40,177 nucleotides of DNA from Gammaproteobacteria bacterium (GCA_028293805.1 JAQGOC010000182.1:1-40177), one strand, 5' to 3'; positions 7,851-16,387 are shown, counted from the first letter of the stretch. Numbers and translations are program-made. The notes: generated from the letters alone by a model not told the origin.

Positions 7851-8666
7851 TCATTTCTGACAGGTGGGGCAATAGTACGTCGAGCGCTGCCCTTGCGTGA
7901 GCTGGCGCACGGGGGTGCCGCATTTGCGGCATGGCTGGCCGGCGCGCTCGTACACGTAGAGTTTTTGCTTGAAATAACCCGGTACACCATCGGCGCCTAC
8001 ATAGTCGCGCAATGTCGTGCCGCCAAGGCGGATCGCCATGGACAGCACCCTACGCACCGCTCGCACCAGGCGCGCGGTTTCGCTGCGGGAAAGATTGCGC
8101 GCCTGCCGGCGTGGCCTGACCCTGGCGCGGAACAAGGCCTCGCTTGCGTAGATGTTGCCCACACCGACGACAAGTTTGCTGTTCATCAACAACTGCTTGA
8201 TGGTGACACTTCGGCGCCGGGTCGTGCGCCAGAGATAATCCGTGTTGAATGCCGCATCGAGAGGCTCCGGCGCGAGACTCGCGAGGAGTGGATGCTCGTG
8301 CGGATCGCCTGTCGTGTAGTGAAGGCTCCCGAACCGTCGCGGGTCATTGAATCGGAGCGTGCTCCCCGAATCGAGCACGAGGTCGAAGTGGTCATGTGTC
8401 AGGAGTGGCGTCTCCGCGGGCAACACGCGAAGGCTGCCCGACATGCCCAGATGTAGCAGCAACGTACCGGACTCGAGCTCGATCAACAGATACTTCGCGC
8501 GTCGCTTCGCATGCAGGACGCGCTGGCCGGCCACGAGGCCTGGCATGTCGTCCCGCACGCGCCAACGCAGGCGCGGCTCATGAACGGCGAGCGCGACGAT
8601 CCGGCGCCCTACGGCGTGCGGTTCGATACCCCGCCGTGTTGTTTCGACTTCGGGAAGCTCGGGCAT
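7851..8666 (-). CDS. mutM: Formamidopyrimidine-DNA glycosylase MutM (Fpg)
   Basis: This bifunctional DNA glycosylase/AP lyase removes 8-oxoguanine and formamidopyrimidines. The 271-residue length is standard. The start MPELPEVETTRRG provides the catalytic Pro and Glu at positions 2-3 after Met removal. HAKRRAKYLLIEL contains the conserved Lys of the lesion-contacting loop. NDPRRFG and VGVGNIYASEALFRA are helix-two-turn-helix signatures. The C-terminal zinc finger is C-x2-C-x16-C-x2-C (CRKCG ... YYCPTCQK). Its position next to rpmG-rpmB-radC matches E. coli. It lies upstream of and very close to the alkA-like gene, so the two are probably cotranscribed. Confidence 0.97.
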   Translation of the reverse strand: MPELPEVETTRRGIEPHAVGRRIVALAVHEPRLRWRVRDDMPGLVAGQRVLHAKRRAKYLLIELESGTLLLHLGMSGSLRVLPAETPLLTHDHFDLVLDSGSTLRFNDPRRFGSLHYTTGDPHEHPLLASLAPEPLDAAFNTDYLWRTTRRRSVTIKQLLMNSKLVVGVGNIYASEALFRARVRPRRQARNLSRSETARLVRAVRRVLSMAIRLGGTTLRDYVGADGVPGYFKQKLYVYERAGQPCRKCGTPVRQLTQGQRSTYYCPTCQK

Positions 8667-8810
8667 GGGGTGAGAAGGCTACAGGCTGGCGGTCGCAAGC
8701 TACAGACCAAGCGAAGCGCCAATAGGCTGCGGGGCGTGACGGCACCCAGCTCAGCGCGCCCTAACCAGGCGTTCGGGTGAAGGCTCGGTCGAACCGATTG
8801 GTCCCACAAG

Positions 8811-8840
8811 CAAAAAGCCCCGGGCGGTCCCAGGGCTTTG
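8811..8840 (-). terminator. Rho-independent terminator of rpmB-rpmG
   Basis: Read on the minus strand, CAAAGCCCTGGG pairs with CCCGGGGCTTT around a 4-base loop with one mismatch. A run of T follows (A-run 8812-8816 on the plus strand). It is about 50 bases past the rpmG stop and is the best-formed intrinsic terminator in the window. Confidence 0.75.
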
Positions 8841-8892
8841 CGATTCCGGTCGGGCCGGCGCGCGCCCTGGGGGGGCGCCTGGCCGGCGCGCC

Positions 8893-9048
8893 TTACTTGA
8901 TCTTCGTCTCTTTGAAGTTGACGTGCTTGCGGACGACCGGGTCGAACTTCTTCACCTCGAGCTTATCGGGGTGCAGACGCTTGTTCTTCGTGGTCACGTA
9001 GAAGTGGCCGGTTCCGGCCGAGGACAGCAGCTTGATCTTTTCGCGCAT
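8893..9048 (-). CDS. rpmG: 50S ribosomal protein L33
   Basis: This is a 51-residue basic protein reading [23 protein letters not shown] ... [19 protein letters not shown], a clear bacterial L33 of the large ribosomal subunit near the E site. It is the cysteine-free (zinc-independent) type: the CxxC pairs of zinc-binding L33 are absent. The ATG has AGGAAG upstream, and the gene begins 27 bases after the rpmB stop, so rpmB-rpmG is one operon as in most bacteria. A good terminator follows. Confidence 0.96.
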   Translation of the reverse strand: MREKIKLLSSAGTGHFYVTTKNKRLHPDKLEVKKFDPVVRKHVNFKETKIK

Positions 9049-9075
9049 GATTCTTCCTTCCCAGGCCTGGCGGGC

Positions 9076-9312
9076 CTAGATCTTCACGCCCTGGGTGCGC
9101 AGCTCGGCAACGACCTTGTCGATACCCTTCTTCTCGATCGTGCGCAGTCCGTTCGCGGAGACACGCAGCGACACCCAGCGCTTCTCGGTCTCGACCCAGA
9201 ACCGCTGGTGATGCAGGTTCGGCAGGAAGCGGCGACGCTTCCTGTTATTGGCGTGCGAGACGCGGTTACCAACGGCCGGCTTTTTGCCGGTGACTTCGCA
9301 AACGCGGGACAT
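9076..9312 (-). CDS. rpmB: 50S ribosomal protein L28
   Basis: The 78-residue length is exactly that of gammaproteobacterial L28. It reads [39 protein letters not shown], and [18 protein letters not shown]. It is an rRNA-binding protein of the large subunit. First gene of rpmB-rpmG; a sigma-70-type promoter lies about 70 bases upstream between it and the radC stop. Confidence 0.97.
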   Translation of the reverse strand: MSRVCEVTGKKPAVGNRVSHANNRKRRRFLPNLHHQRFWVETEKRWVSLRVSANGLRTIEKKGIDKVVAELRTQGVKI

Positions 9313-9379
9313 ACGAACAACCTTGAGAATTCAGTAACTTGGGAGCAAGAGGGTCTCACCCGTCTTACCGGAGCCGGAC

Positions 9380-9408
9380 TTTATACCAGTGCCCAGCGGG
9401 GATCACAA
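9380..9408 (-). promoter_or_regulatory. Sigma-70-type promoter of rpmB-rpmG
   Basis: On the minus strand, TTGTGA (-35, 9403-9408) and TATAAA (-10, 9380-9385) are separated by exactly 17 bases. The expected start of transcription is near 9373, giving a leader of about 60 bases before the rpmB ATG. The site lies wholly between the radC stop and rpmB, so rpmBG can be expressed independently of radC. Confidence 0.65.
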
Positions 9409-9414
9409 GACTGG

Positions 9415-10119
9415 TTACAGCAGCCCATGCTCCAGGAAGGAAAAACAGCCTCCGTCCCCGACGATCAAGTGGTCCAGCACGCGCACGTCTACGAGGGACA
9501 GCGCCTCCTTCAGCCTCCGGGTGACGACTTCGTCGGCAGCGCTCGGCTCCATGACGCCGGACGGGTGATTGTGCGCCAGAATCAGTGCCGAGGCATTGTG
9601 CAGCAGCGTCTGGCGCATGACCTCTTTGATATGGACGCTGGCACCGTCGGTGGTCCCCCGGAACAGCTCTTCGAAGGCGATGAGCCGGTGGCGGGAATCG
9701 AGATACAGGCAGCAGAACACCTCGTACGGGCGGTCCCGGAGCTGCGCCACCAGGAATTTCCGGGTGGCGTCCGGCGCCGCGAGGGTCAAACCGATGCGCA
9801 TGGTCTCCCGAAGATGCCGCCGCGCAAGCTCCAGCGCAGCCTGAAGGGTCGCATAGCGCGCGGGCCCGACTCCCTGCTTGCCGGACCAGCGGGGGCGCTC
9901 GGCGCTGAGTAATTCTCGCAAGGAGCCGAAAGCGGCGATGTGCGCGCGAGCCAACTCAACCGCCGTGCGGCCCCGGGTTCCCGACCCCAGCAGCACCGCC
10001 AGCAACTCGGCGTCGGACAGGGCATCGGCACCCCGGTCGAGCAGCTTTTCACGCGGCCTTTCGCTCCGGGGCCATTCCGGAATGGTCAAGGATCGGGGCA
10101 TGACTTCCTGTCCGTTCAT
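9415..10119 (-). CDS. radC: RadC family JAB/JAMM-domain protein
   Basis: The 234-residue length is typical. It begins with PRSLTIPEWPRSERPREKLLDRGADALSDAELLAVLLGSGTRG, then a helix-hairpin-helix region (GKQGVGPARYATLQAALEL). The MPN/JAMM metal-binding signature in the C-terminal half is ALILAHNHPSG..EPSAAD (H-x-H-x10-D). Family knowledge: once named for DNA repair, its biochemical role is unsettled. A GAGG 6 bases before the ATG at 10117-10119 supports this start; the second in-frame ATG six codons later is also possible. It is divergent from coaBC and upstream of rpmBG, the E. coli order. Confidence 0.95.
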   Translation of the reverse strand: MNGQEVMPRSLTIPEWPRSERPREKLLDRGADALSDAELLAVLLGSGTRGRTAVELARAHIAAFGSLRELLSAERPRWSGKQGVGPARYATLQAALELARRHLRETMRIGLTLAAPDATRKFLVAQLRDRPYEVFCCLYLDSRHRLIAFEELFRGTTDGASVHIKEVMRQTLLHNASALILAHNHPSGVMEPSAADEVVTRRLKEALSLVDVRVLDHLIVGDGGCFSFLEHGLL

Positions 10120-10242
10120 CGTCGTCCTCGAATTGGCGGGCCTGCGCTGCGCCCGATGGCCAGTGTGAGGGCAGTCACCGGGCGGCGGGAGAGGGTAAAA
10201 CGGGTGCGAACCGCCGGATATCCCATTATTCCTTTCTGTCGT

Positions 10243-10272
10243 TTGCGCAGCCGGGGAGACGCGCCGGATAAT
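10243..10272 (+). promoter_or_regulatory. Possible sigma-70 promoter of coaBC-dut
   Basis: TTGCGC (10243-10248) and GATAAT (10267-10272) are spaced by 18 bases, 26 bases before the coaBC ATG. The -10 is good and the -35 moderate. The location, in the divergent radC-coaBC gap, is right for a promoter. Confidence 0.4.
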
Positions 10273-10298
10273 CAGCTGATCCTGGAACGAGACCCTCC

Positions 10299-11525
10299 AT
10301 GCAAGGTAAACGGATCCTGCTCGGCGTGACTGGCGGCATCGCCGCCTACAAGAGCCCGGACCTCGTCCGGCGGCTGCGCGATCGCGGCGCGGAAGTCCAG
10401 GTCGTGATGACGGCGGCGGCGCGCGAATTCGTGACCGCCACGACTTTTCAGGCCGTTTCGGGACGCGCTGTGCGGGCCGATCTGTGGGATACGGCCGCCG
10501 AGGCTGCCATGGGGCACATCGAGCTTGCGCGTTGGGCGCAGGTCGTCCTCATCGCGCCCGCCAGCGCGGACTTTCTCGCGCGCCTGGCCACGGGGCAGGC
10601 CGACGACCTGCTCGCTACCTTGTGTCTCGCGACCCAGGCTCCGATTGGAGTGGCGCCCGCGATGAATCGCATCATGTGGGCCAACCCCGCGACTCGCGCG
10701 AATGTCGCGACTCTCCGGCAGCGCGGTATCCAAATTTTCGGCCCCGGCGAAGGCGATCAGGCCTGTGGCGAGGTTGGCGAGGGTCGGATGCTCGAGCCGC
10801 TCGAGCTCGTCGATCGCGCCACCACGCTGTTGATCGGCGGCGGTCCGTTACAGGGGCGCCGGGTGCTGATCACGGCGGGTCCCACACGCGAACGGATCGA
10901 TCCCGTGCGCTTCATCAGTAACCGGAGTTCCGGGAAGATGGGGTTTGCCGTGGCCCAAGCCGCCCGTGAAGCGGGCGCCGAAGTCATCCTCGTCAGTGGA
11001 CCAGTCAGCCTGCCAACACCTCCCGGTGTACGCCGGGTCGACGTCGAAAGCGCGGCGGAGATGCTGGCCACGGTGCTGCGCGAGGTGGAGGGGACGGATA
11101 TCTTCATATCGACCGCCGCCGTAGCGGACTACAGGCCCGCGCGTCCCGCGGACCAGAAAATCAAGAAGACGTCCGACACTCTCGATGTATGCATGGAGCG
11201 CACTTCCGATGTGCTCGCGACCGTAGCGGCGCGTCCGAACCGGCCGTTTGTCGTAGGTTTTGCTGCCGAAACGGAATCCGTGGAGCAGAATGCACGGCTG
11301 AAACTGCTGAAGAAGAATCTCGACATGATTGCCGCGAACGAAGTGGGTCACGACAAGGCTTTCGACTGCGAGGACAACCAGCTGATCGTGCTCTGGCGCA
11401 ATGCAAGGCACGAGCTGGGAAGGGCATCGAAGCTCACACTCGCCCGAAAGCTCGTCGGGCTCATCGCCGAATCGTTCAATGCGGCACGCACGGGCCTCGC
11501 CCACCGCGACACGGCCTCCGCATAA
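10299..11525 (+). CDS. coaBC: Bifunctional phosphopantothenoylcysteine decarboxylase / phosphopantothenate-cysteine ligase
   Basis: The 408-residue fused enzyme performs steps 2 and 3 of CoA synthesis from pantothenate. The N-terminal CoaC flavoprotein half shows [18 protein letters not shown], the conserved His in [21 protein letters not shown], the substrate-clamp APAMNRIMW, and the catalytic-Cys loop [11 protein letters not shown]. The C-terminal CoaB half shows [25 protein letters not shown] and AAVADYRP, with KKT near the end of that segment. The ATG follows a candidate promoter. The TAA stop abuts the dut ATG directly (TAAATG), so the two are cotranscribed and probably translationally coupled. 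Confidence 0.97.
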   Translation: MQGKRILLGVTGGIAAYKSPDLVRRLRDRGAEVQVVMTAAAREFVTATTFQAVSGRAVRADLWDTAAEAAMGHIELARWAQVVLIAPASADFLARLATGQADDLLATLCLATQAPIGVAPAMNRIMWANPATRANVATLRQRGIQIFGPGEGDQACGEVGEGRMLEPLELVDRATTLLIGGGPLQGRRVLITAGPTRERIDPVRFISNRSSGKMGFAVAQAAREAGAEVILVSGPVSLPTPPGVRRVDVESAAEMLATVLREVEGTDIFISTAAVADYRPARPADQKIKKTSDTLDVCMERTSDVLATVAARPNRPFVVGFAAETESVEQNARLKLLKKNLDMIAANEVGHDKAFDCEDNQLIVLWRNARHELGRASKLTLARKLVGLIAESFNAARTGLAHRDTASA

Positions 11526-11996
11526 ATGGACCACGCCACTCGCCGTCCGCTCAAGGTGCGGATTCTCGACGCGCGCATCGGCAAAGAGTTTCCCCTTCCG
11601 GCCTATGCAACCGGAGGTTCCGCCGGCCTGGATTTACGGGCGTGCCTCGAAGCTGCCTTGGTGCTGGAGGCGGGCCGCGCGGAATTGCTTCCGACCGGGC
11701 TCGCTATCTACGTGGAGGATCCCCGCCTCGCCGCGATTATTCTGCCGCGCTCCGGTCTCGGCCATAAGCACGGTATCGTGTTGGGCAATCTGGTGGGACT
11801 GATCGACTCGGACTACCAGGGACAGCTCATGGTGTCGTGCTGGAACCGCGGTCGCGAGCCCTTCACCATCCAGCCCGGCGAGCGCATCGCGCAGCTCGTA
11901 GTCGTCCCGGTCGTACAGGTCGAGCTGCAGGTGGTCGAGGATTTCGCGACGACCGCTCGCGGGGCGGGCGGTTTTGGGCACTCCGGCAGCCACTGA
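11526..11996 (+). CDS. dut: Deoxyuridine 5'-triphosphate nucleotidohydrolase
   Basis: This dUTPase hydrolyses dUTP to dUMP and pyrophosphate, keeping uracil out of DNA and feeding thymidylate synthesis. All five trimeric dUTPase motifs are present in 156 residues: AGLDLRA (1), [11 protein letters not shown] (2), [11 protein letters not shown] (3), GERIAQLVV (4) and the C-terminal arm [10 protein letters not shown] (5). It starts immediately after coaBC, as in E. coli dfp-dut. The usual next gene there, slmA, is absent; instead a convergent DUF4124 gene follows. Confidence 0.97.
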   Translation: MDHATRRPLKVRILDARIGKEFPLPAYATGGSAGLDLRACLEAALVLEAGRAELLPTGLAIYVEDPRLAAIILPRSGLGHKHGIVLGNLVGLIDSDYQGQLMVSCWNRGREPFTIQPGERIAQLVVVPVVQVELQVVEDFATTARGAGGFGHSGSH

Positions 11997-12007
11997 GCGG
12001 GCGCGGC

Positions 12008-12664
12008 TCAGTGCCGAGCGTGGGCGTCGTGCAGCTCGCGATAGCGCTCGATGTCCATCTGAAATTGCGCTCGAAGGGCCGCCACTTCCTCGTTCCTGGC
12101 CAGCAGCACGTTGCTCTGCGTACGGAGCTCGTTGAGCGTGCGGATGAGATCCTCGGCGAGGTCGTCGGGCATCTTGTGCGGATTCGGACGTTCGGAATAG
12201 GGTCTGAACAGTCTGGCGCGGGTCTGAAGCGTCGTGAGGCGCGAACGAAGATTGTCGACGTACTGCTCGGCCGCCACCCGCTGCCCTTGCAACTGATCCA
12301 GCCGCACGTCGCGTAAGGCCTCGATGTCCTTCACCGACGTATAGGTCGTGACGAGGAAGCTGTCGTGCTGCTTCTGCTTGAGCACTTCGTCACGCGCACG
12401 GGCTTCGGCGGCCATCTGCTCCGGAGTCTTCTGCGCGTCGAGCCGACCGACCTCCACGCCCTGGCTGTTGAGAATGGTGCGCTCCTTCTCGGCGTACTGG
12501 GGCGGAATGCGGTCGCCGTAATGCACGACGCCCTGCTCATCAACCCAGCGATAGGCGATGCTCTTGTCGCTCTGACTGCCGTTGGCGGCCTCCGCGCCGG
12601 CGGACACGAGCCCCGACAACATGAGCAGCAGACTCAAGACCCGCCGCGGCCCTTGCATCGCCAT
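12008..12664 (-). CDS. Exported DUF4124-domain protein
   Basis: The 218-residue protein has a Sec signal peptide (MQGPRRVLSLLLMLSGLVSAGAEA, cleavage near residues 25-27). A short DUF4124 domain follows (YRWVDEQGVVHYGDRIPPQYAEKER), which usually marks periplasmic or envelope proteins of unknown role. The rest, about residues 75-218, is a charged, heptad-like helix (QLQGQRVAAEQYVDNLRSRLTTLQTRA ... LRAQFQMDIERYRELHDAH), probably a coiled coil. The start at 12662-12664 has GGAGGGGG just upstream; an in-frame extension to 12727 has no such site. It occupies the slmA position between dut and pyrE and lies just downstream of pyrE on the same strand. Confidence 0.85.
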   Translation of the reverse strand: MAMQGPRRVLSLLLMLSGLVSAGAEAANGSQSDKSIAYRWVDEQGVVHYGDRIPPQYAEKERTILNSQGVEVGRLDAQKTPEQMAAEARARDEVLKQKQHDSFLVTTYTSVKDIEALRDVRLDQLQGQRVAAEQYVDNLRSRLTTLQTRARLFRPYSERPNPHKMPDDLAEDLIRTLNELRTQSNVLLARNEEVAALRAQFQMDIERYRELHDAHARH

Positions 12665-12730
12665 ACAACCCCCTCCCTTTCTAGTGTTCGAGCCTCGGTA
12701 TTCTGACCGAGTCGACGCGGCTGGCAAGGG

Positions 12731-13390
12731 TCAGCCCACACCATACCGCTGTCTGTAGGCCTGCAGCGATGTGAGCTGCTCTGCAGAAATGCGCACTCGT
12801 CCGTCCACGGGATGCGCCAGGGCTTCAATTAGATCGGCGAGTGTGACGATACTCACACACTGCAGGCCGTGCTCCTTCTCGACCTCCTGCACTGCCGTGA
12901 GGGAGCCTTGGCCCCGCTCCTGCCGGTCGAGTGCGAGGGCTACCCCGACCGGCCGTGCCGAGGCGCCCCGAATAATGTCGAGGGACTCGCGTACCGCGGT
13001 GCCAGCCGTGATGACGTCGTCAATGATCAATACCCGTCCGCGCAGCGGGGCGCCGACCACGTTGCCACCCTCGCCGTGATCCTTGGATTCCTTGCGGTTG
13101 AAGGCATACGGGACGTTGCGGTTGTGGTGCTCGGACAAGGCGATGACGGTGGCGGCCGCGAGGGGAATTCCCTTGTAAGCCGGCCCGAAGATCATGTCGA
13201 ATTCGATGCCGGAACGGGCTATCGCAGCCGCGTAGCAGCGGCCGAGCACAGCCGCCGCCGACCCGTCGCTGAACAGGCCGGCGTTGAAGAAGTAGGGGCT
13301 CTCCCGGCCGGACTTGAGCGTGAAACGGCCGAAGCGCAAGGCGTCCCGGGCGAGGGCGAGATCGATGAAGGTGAGCTGGTATTCGTGCAT
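12731..13390 (-). CDS. pyrE: Orotate phosphoribosyltransferase
   Basis: PyrE converts orotate and PRPP to orotidine 5'-monophosphate in de novo pyrimidine synthesis. The 219-residue protein has the family start ([31 protein letters not shown]) and [10 protein letters not shown]. It also has the flexible catalytic loop [13 protein letters not shown] and the PRPP-binding signature [13 protein letters not shown]. It is divergent from the ampG-like gene. Its proximity to dut matches E. coli dut-slmA-pyrE apart from the missing slmA. Confidence 0.97.
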   Translation of the reverse strand: MHEYQLTFIDLALARDALRFGRFTLKSGRESPYFFNAGLFSDGSAAAVLGRCYAAAIARSGIEFDMIFGPAYKGIPLAAATVIALSEHHNRNVPYAFNRKESKDHGEGGNVVGAPLRGRVLIIDDVITAGTAVRESLDIIRGASARPVGVALALDRQERGQGSLTAVQEVEKEHGLQCVSIVTLADLIEALAHPVDGRVRISAEQLTSLQAYRQRYGVG

Positions 13391-13555
13391 GTCATATCAT
13401 TGCCAGATGCGCATCCTCATCGTCAACGTCCCTGCCAGCCGGTCCGCCACCGTTCCGTGGCCGAGCCGGCTCTTCTGCCTGGTCTGTCCCGAGTCCCGAA
13501 GCGTTCCATTGCGCCGTCTCGAGGCCTTCATCCCGCATCCCCGGCGGTCTGCCTG

Positions 13556-14794
13556 GTGAAGCCGCGACTGCGCGATGTTCTGGCGAGCCCGAAAATGCTC
13601 GCGGTCATGGTCCTGGGCGCGGCGTCCGGATATCCGAATCAGCTCACGGAAAGTGCGCTGCAAGCCTGGCTCAAGGACTCGGGCGCCACCAATACCACCA
13701 TCGGCGTGATGTCTTATGTGGCGCTGCCTTACCTGCTGAAGTTCCTGTGGGCGCCGTTGATCGATCGCTATCCGTTGCCCGTGCTGGACCGCCGGCGCGG
13801 TTGGATCCTCGCCATGCAGCTCGCGCTCGCGTGCGCCATCGGCCTATTCGCCTTGCAGGACCCTTCGGTGTCGCTGACACCCATCACCGTGTGTGCGGTT
13901 GCCATCGTATTTTTCTCGGCGACGCAGGACATTGCCTTCGATGCCTGGCGGACCGATGTCTCATTGCCCGAGGAGCGCGGGCCCGCGGCAGCGGCTACCA
14001 ATCTCGGCTACCGCACCGCGGCGTGGCTCGCTTCGGCGGTCGCGCTCATCATCGCCGACTATCTGGGTTGGCGGCAGGCGTTCTTACTCCTGGCCGGTAT
14101 CATGATTCTCTTCTGCCTGGGCACCTGGTTCGCGCCCGCGCCGCACTATGGCGAGCAGCCGCCCCGCTCGCTGCGCGAGTCGGTCGTTACTCCGCTGCGG
14201 GAATTGCTGGGCAGCCCGAGTGCACTCGGGCTCATCGCGGTGGTTCTGCTGTTCAAGCTGGGCGACGCGTTTGCGATGAAGCTGTTCACCCCCTTCATGA
14301 TGGATACGGGTTTCTCGAAAACCGAAATCGCGCTCATCGTGAAGGCGCTGTTTACCGCAAGCGCCATCGGCGGCGCCATCCTCGGCGGCGTGCTGATGGT
14401 GCGTCTGGGCCTGCTGCGCTCGATGTTGATTTTCGGAGTCTCCCAGGCGGTCAGCAACCTGCTTTACTGCGTTCTGGCAAGTGTCGGCAAGAGCTATCCC
14501 ATCATGGTCGCGGCCGTCGTGATCGAGCACGTGGCCGGCGCCATGGGAAACATCGCGCTCGTGGCGTTGATCATGGCGTTGTGCGATGTGCGCTTCAGCG
14601 CCTTTCAGTACGCGTTGCTGTCATCGATCGCCCTGTTGCCGCGGTACAGTCTCGGCTATCCCGCGGGTTGGGTGGCCGACCATGGCGGTTGGTTCAGCTA
14701 CTATGTCGTGAGCTTCCTCATTGCGCTGCCGGGGCTGGCGATGGTCTGGATCGCGCGTGACAAGATCAATGCGCTGGATCGCAAGCCCGCATGA
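13556..14794 (+). CDS. AmpG-like muropeptide MFS permease
   Basis: The 412-residue protein (GTG start) has about 12 hydrophobic helices. The N-terminus LRDVLASPKMLAVMVLGAASGYPNQLTESALQAWLKDSGA resembles AmpG, as do LPYLLKFLWAPLIDRY and FFSATQDIAFDAWRTD. AmpG imports anhydro-muropeptides into the cytoplasm for peptidoglycan recycling and, in some species, beta-lactamase induction. The frame stays open a further 687 bases upstream across the antisense of pyrE, an artefact; this GTG is the first start matching the family N-terminus. The stop overlaps the next ATG by 4 bases (ATGA), tying it to the Rieske gene. Substrate assignment is by similarity only. Confidence 0.85.
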   Translation: MKPRLRDVLASPKMLAVMVLGAASGYPNQLTESALQAWLKDSGATNTTIGVMSYVALPYLLKFLWAPLIDRYPLPVLDRRRGWILAMQLALACAIGLFALQDPSVSLTPITVCAVAIVFFSATQDIAFDAWRTDVSLPEERGPAAAATNLGYRTAAWLASAVALIIADYLGWRQAFLLLAGIMILFCLGTWFAPAPHYGEQPPRSLRESVVTPLRELLGSPSALGLIAVVLLFKLGDAFAMKLFTPFMMDTGFSKTEIALIVKALFTASAIGGAILGGVLMVRLGLLRSMLIFGVSQAVSNLLYCVLASVGKSYPIMVAAVVIEHVAGAMGNIALVALIMALCDVRFSAFQYALLSSIALLPRYSLGYPAGWVADHGGWFSYYVVSFLIALPGLAMVWIARDKINALDRKPA

Positions 14795-15177
14795 CTCGCG
14801 CGACGCTCGACGTCGAGCGCGTGATCTGCCGGTTGGCCGACATCCAGGCTCCCGGCGCGCGGGGCTTCACCATCGGCACCGGTGATTGGCCGCTGCGCGG
14901 GCTCGTGGTGCGTGTTGGCAATGAGGTACGCGGCTATGTCAATCATTGTCCGCATGCCGGACATCCGCTCAACCTGCAGCCGCACCGGTTCCTGACGCCC
15001 GACAATGCGCTCATCCTGTGCTCGTCGCACGGTGCGCTGTTCGATAAACTTACGGGCTACTGCGTCGCGGGTCCGTGTGCTGGCCGCTCTTTGCGCCCTG
15101 TGCCGCTCACGTTGGAGTCAGGGTTTGTCATGCTGGCAGACCGCGTGGACGCGAGCGCACTCGCTGCCGCGGACTGA
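14791..15177 (+). CDS. Small Rieske [2Fe-2S] ferredoxin-like protein
   Basis: This 128-residue soluble protein has one Rieske domain. The iron-sulphur ligands are in NHCPHAGHPLN (Cys53, His55) and LCSSHGALFDKLTGYCVAGPC (Cys77, His80), i.e. C-x-H ... C-x2-H. No signal peptide or membrane helix is seen, so it is likely a cytoplasmic electron carrier, like NirD-type or dioxygenase ferredoxins, with an unknown partner. It is translationally coupled to the AmpG-like permease by a 4-base overlap. No oxygenase or reductase is nearby. Its stop codon touches the stop of the convergent DUF6763-like gene with no gap. Confidence 0.88.
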   Translation: MTRATLDVERVICRLADIQAPGARGFTIGTGDWPLRGLVVRVGNEVRGYVNHCPHAGHPLNLQPHRFLTPDNALILCSSHGALFDKLTGYCVAGPCAGRSLRPVPLTLESGFVMLADRVDASALAAAD

Positions 15178-15489
15178 CTACTCGAAGAGATCGATCCCCT
15201 CGAGCGAGCTCGCGCGCAGCTCGCGATCCTCGCCGATCGGTTCCGAGCTGCGGCCGTCTTCGTCGGCACGTTCGATGTCGACCGAGCCGCTCCAGTCCTC
15301 GGGCGCCTCGGCCGTGTCCAGCGCGCCGTCGGCCCACTGCGATTCCCAGTCTTCCTGGTCCATCTCTTCGACTGTGCCATCGAAGTACTGGATGTCGATC
15401 GTGCCGTCGTCGTCGTCGACGGCGACGACTTCGAACGATTCGCCGCCACGCAGACGATACCAGTCGCCGATACGCGGATGAGGAGTCAT
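15178..15489 (-). CDS. DUF6763-like small acidic protein
   Basis: This 103-residue, very acidic soluble protein starts MTPHPRIGDWYRLRGGESFEVVAVDDDDGTIDIQYFDGTVEEMDQEDWESQW. That is the pattern of a small gammaproteobacterial family of unknown function (DUF6763-like). The second half is rich in Asp/Glu and ends SLEGIDLFE. A GGAGG 8 bases before the ATG at 15487-15489 fixes the start; an upstream in-frame extension lacks such a site. Family assignment is from memory of the motif and is moderately sure. Confidence 0.8.
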   Translation of the reverse strand: MTPHPRIGDWYRLRGGESFEVVAVDDDDGTIDIQYFDGTVEEMDQEDWESQWADGALDTAEAPEDWSGSVDIERADEDGRSSEPIGEDRELRASSLEGIDLFE

Positions 15490-15602
15490 CTTACAAACCT
15501 CCATCGAGCGCGGTCCTTCGGGCTTCTTGCGCGCGCGTTCCTCATGAACGCGTGACACCGCCTGGCGGGTCCATGGAGCTGTTATGCTCGGCCCGCGAAC
15601 TC

Positions 15603-15626
15603 GAGCGTCCGTCGAGGCGGACGCTC
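15603..15626. other. Perfect 9-bp inverted repeat in the divergent DUF6763/marC gap
   Basis: GAGCGTCCG (15603-15611) and CGGACGCTC (15618-15626) flank TCGAGG. The repeat lies 71 bases before the marC ATG and 114 bases before the divergent DUF6763-like start. It could be an operator for either gene or a leader hairpin for marC. There is no T-tract. Confidence 0.4.
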
Positions 15627-15696
15627 CCGATGCCGATCGATGTTGCGCTTCGCGTGTGACGCTTTCAAGAACTTATTACGATCCCGCAGGGCATCA

Positions 15697-16323
15697 ATGC
15701 TCGAGCAGCCTCTGAAATTTTTTGTCGTCTTCTTCGTGGTCGTAGAACCTGTCTCGCTCATCCCGCTGTTCAGCGGGCTCACGCAAGGCGCCACCCACCG
15801 CTACAAGCGGCGCATGGCCCTCAAGGCGGTGCTGGTTGCCGCCGCGATCCTGCTTCTGTTTGCGCTCGGCGGCGCGCCGTTTTTGCAACTCATGGGCATC
15901 AGTCTCGAGGCGTTCCACATCTTCGGCGGCCTCCTGCTGTTCCTGTTGGCGCTGGAGATGGTGTTCGCACGGGAATCCGGCACGCGGACCTCCAGCAACG
16001 AGGCGGCCGAGAGCCGGCGCCGGGCGGATATCTCGGTCTTTCCCATTGCTTTTCCATTCATCGCAGGTCCCGGCGCGCTCGCGACCATCCTTTTGTGGTT
16101 CGGACCCGTCCATATCGCGAGCCAGACCGTATTGTTCCTCGGCCTGCTGGCGGCGGCGGCGCTCGTACTGGCGATCTCGCTCGTGATGATGTGGCTCGCC
16201 GACCCCCTCATGCGTGTGATCGGCGTGACCGGCGCCAACGTGGCCGGCCGGCTGTTGGGTGTCATCCTCGGAGCGCTCGCCGTGCAGTTCGTGATCGACG
16301 GTGTGCGGAGCGCATTTTTCTAA
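15697..16323 (+). CDS. MarC family integral membrane protein
   Basis: The 208-residue protein has six predicted membrane helices. The family sequence includes FFVVFFVVVEPVSLIPLFSGLT at the start, AFHIFGGLLLFLLALEMVF in the middle, and the repeat-like FPIAFPFIAGPGALATILL. The last resembles the MarC/YhgN P-x-x-x-GPG signature. No transport substrate is established for this family. The start was taken at MLEQPLKFF; a 19-residue in-frame upstream extension from 15640 is hydrophilic and unlike the family. It converges on trmB; a possible bidirectional terminator lies between. Confidence 0.9.
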   Translation: MLEQPLKFFVVFFVVVEPVSLIPLFSGLTQGATHRYKRRMALKAVLVAAAILLLFALGGAPFLQLMGISLEAFHIFGGLLLFLLALEMVFARESGTRTSSNEAAESRRRADISVFPIAFPFIAGPGALATILLWFGPVHIASQTVLFLGLLAAAALVLAISLVMMWLADPLMRVIGVTGANVAGRLLGVILGALAVQFVIDGVRSAFF

Positions 16324-16344
16324 CATCGCGCGCCGCGCCCGGCC

Positions 16345-16375
16345 GGCTCGGGAGCTGAGTCGATCTGCCCGAGCC
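16345..16375. terminator. Possible bidirectional terminator between marC and trmB
   Basis: GGCTCGGG (16345-16352) and CCCGAGCC (16368-16375) form a perfect 8-bp stem around a 15-base loop in the short gap between two convergent genes. No strong T-run is present on either side, so it may depend on Rho or serve as a 3'-end stabiliser. Confidence 0.35.
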
Positions 16376-16387
16376 CTTGCGTCCCGG

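Noticed and set aside
8840-8892. Repeated GGCCGGCGCGC motif just before rpmG
   Set aside because: There are two short GC-only copies close together. This is expected by chance in such GC-rich DNA and shows no clear structure beyond the terminator already listed.
12869-13555. N-terminal extension of the AmpG-like frame
   Set aside because: It runs antisense to pyrE and has no family resemblance. The GTG at 13556 starts the recognisable AmpG sequence.
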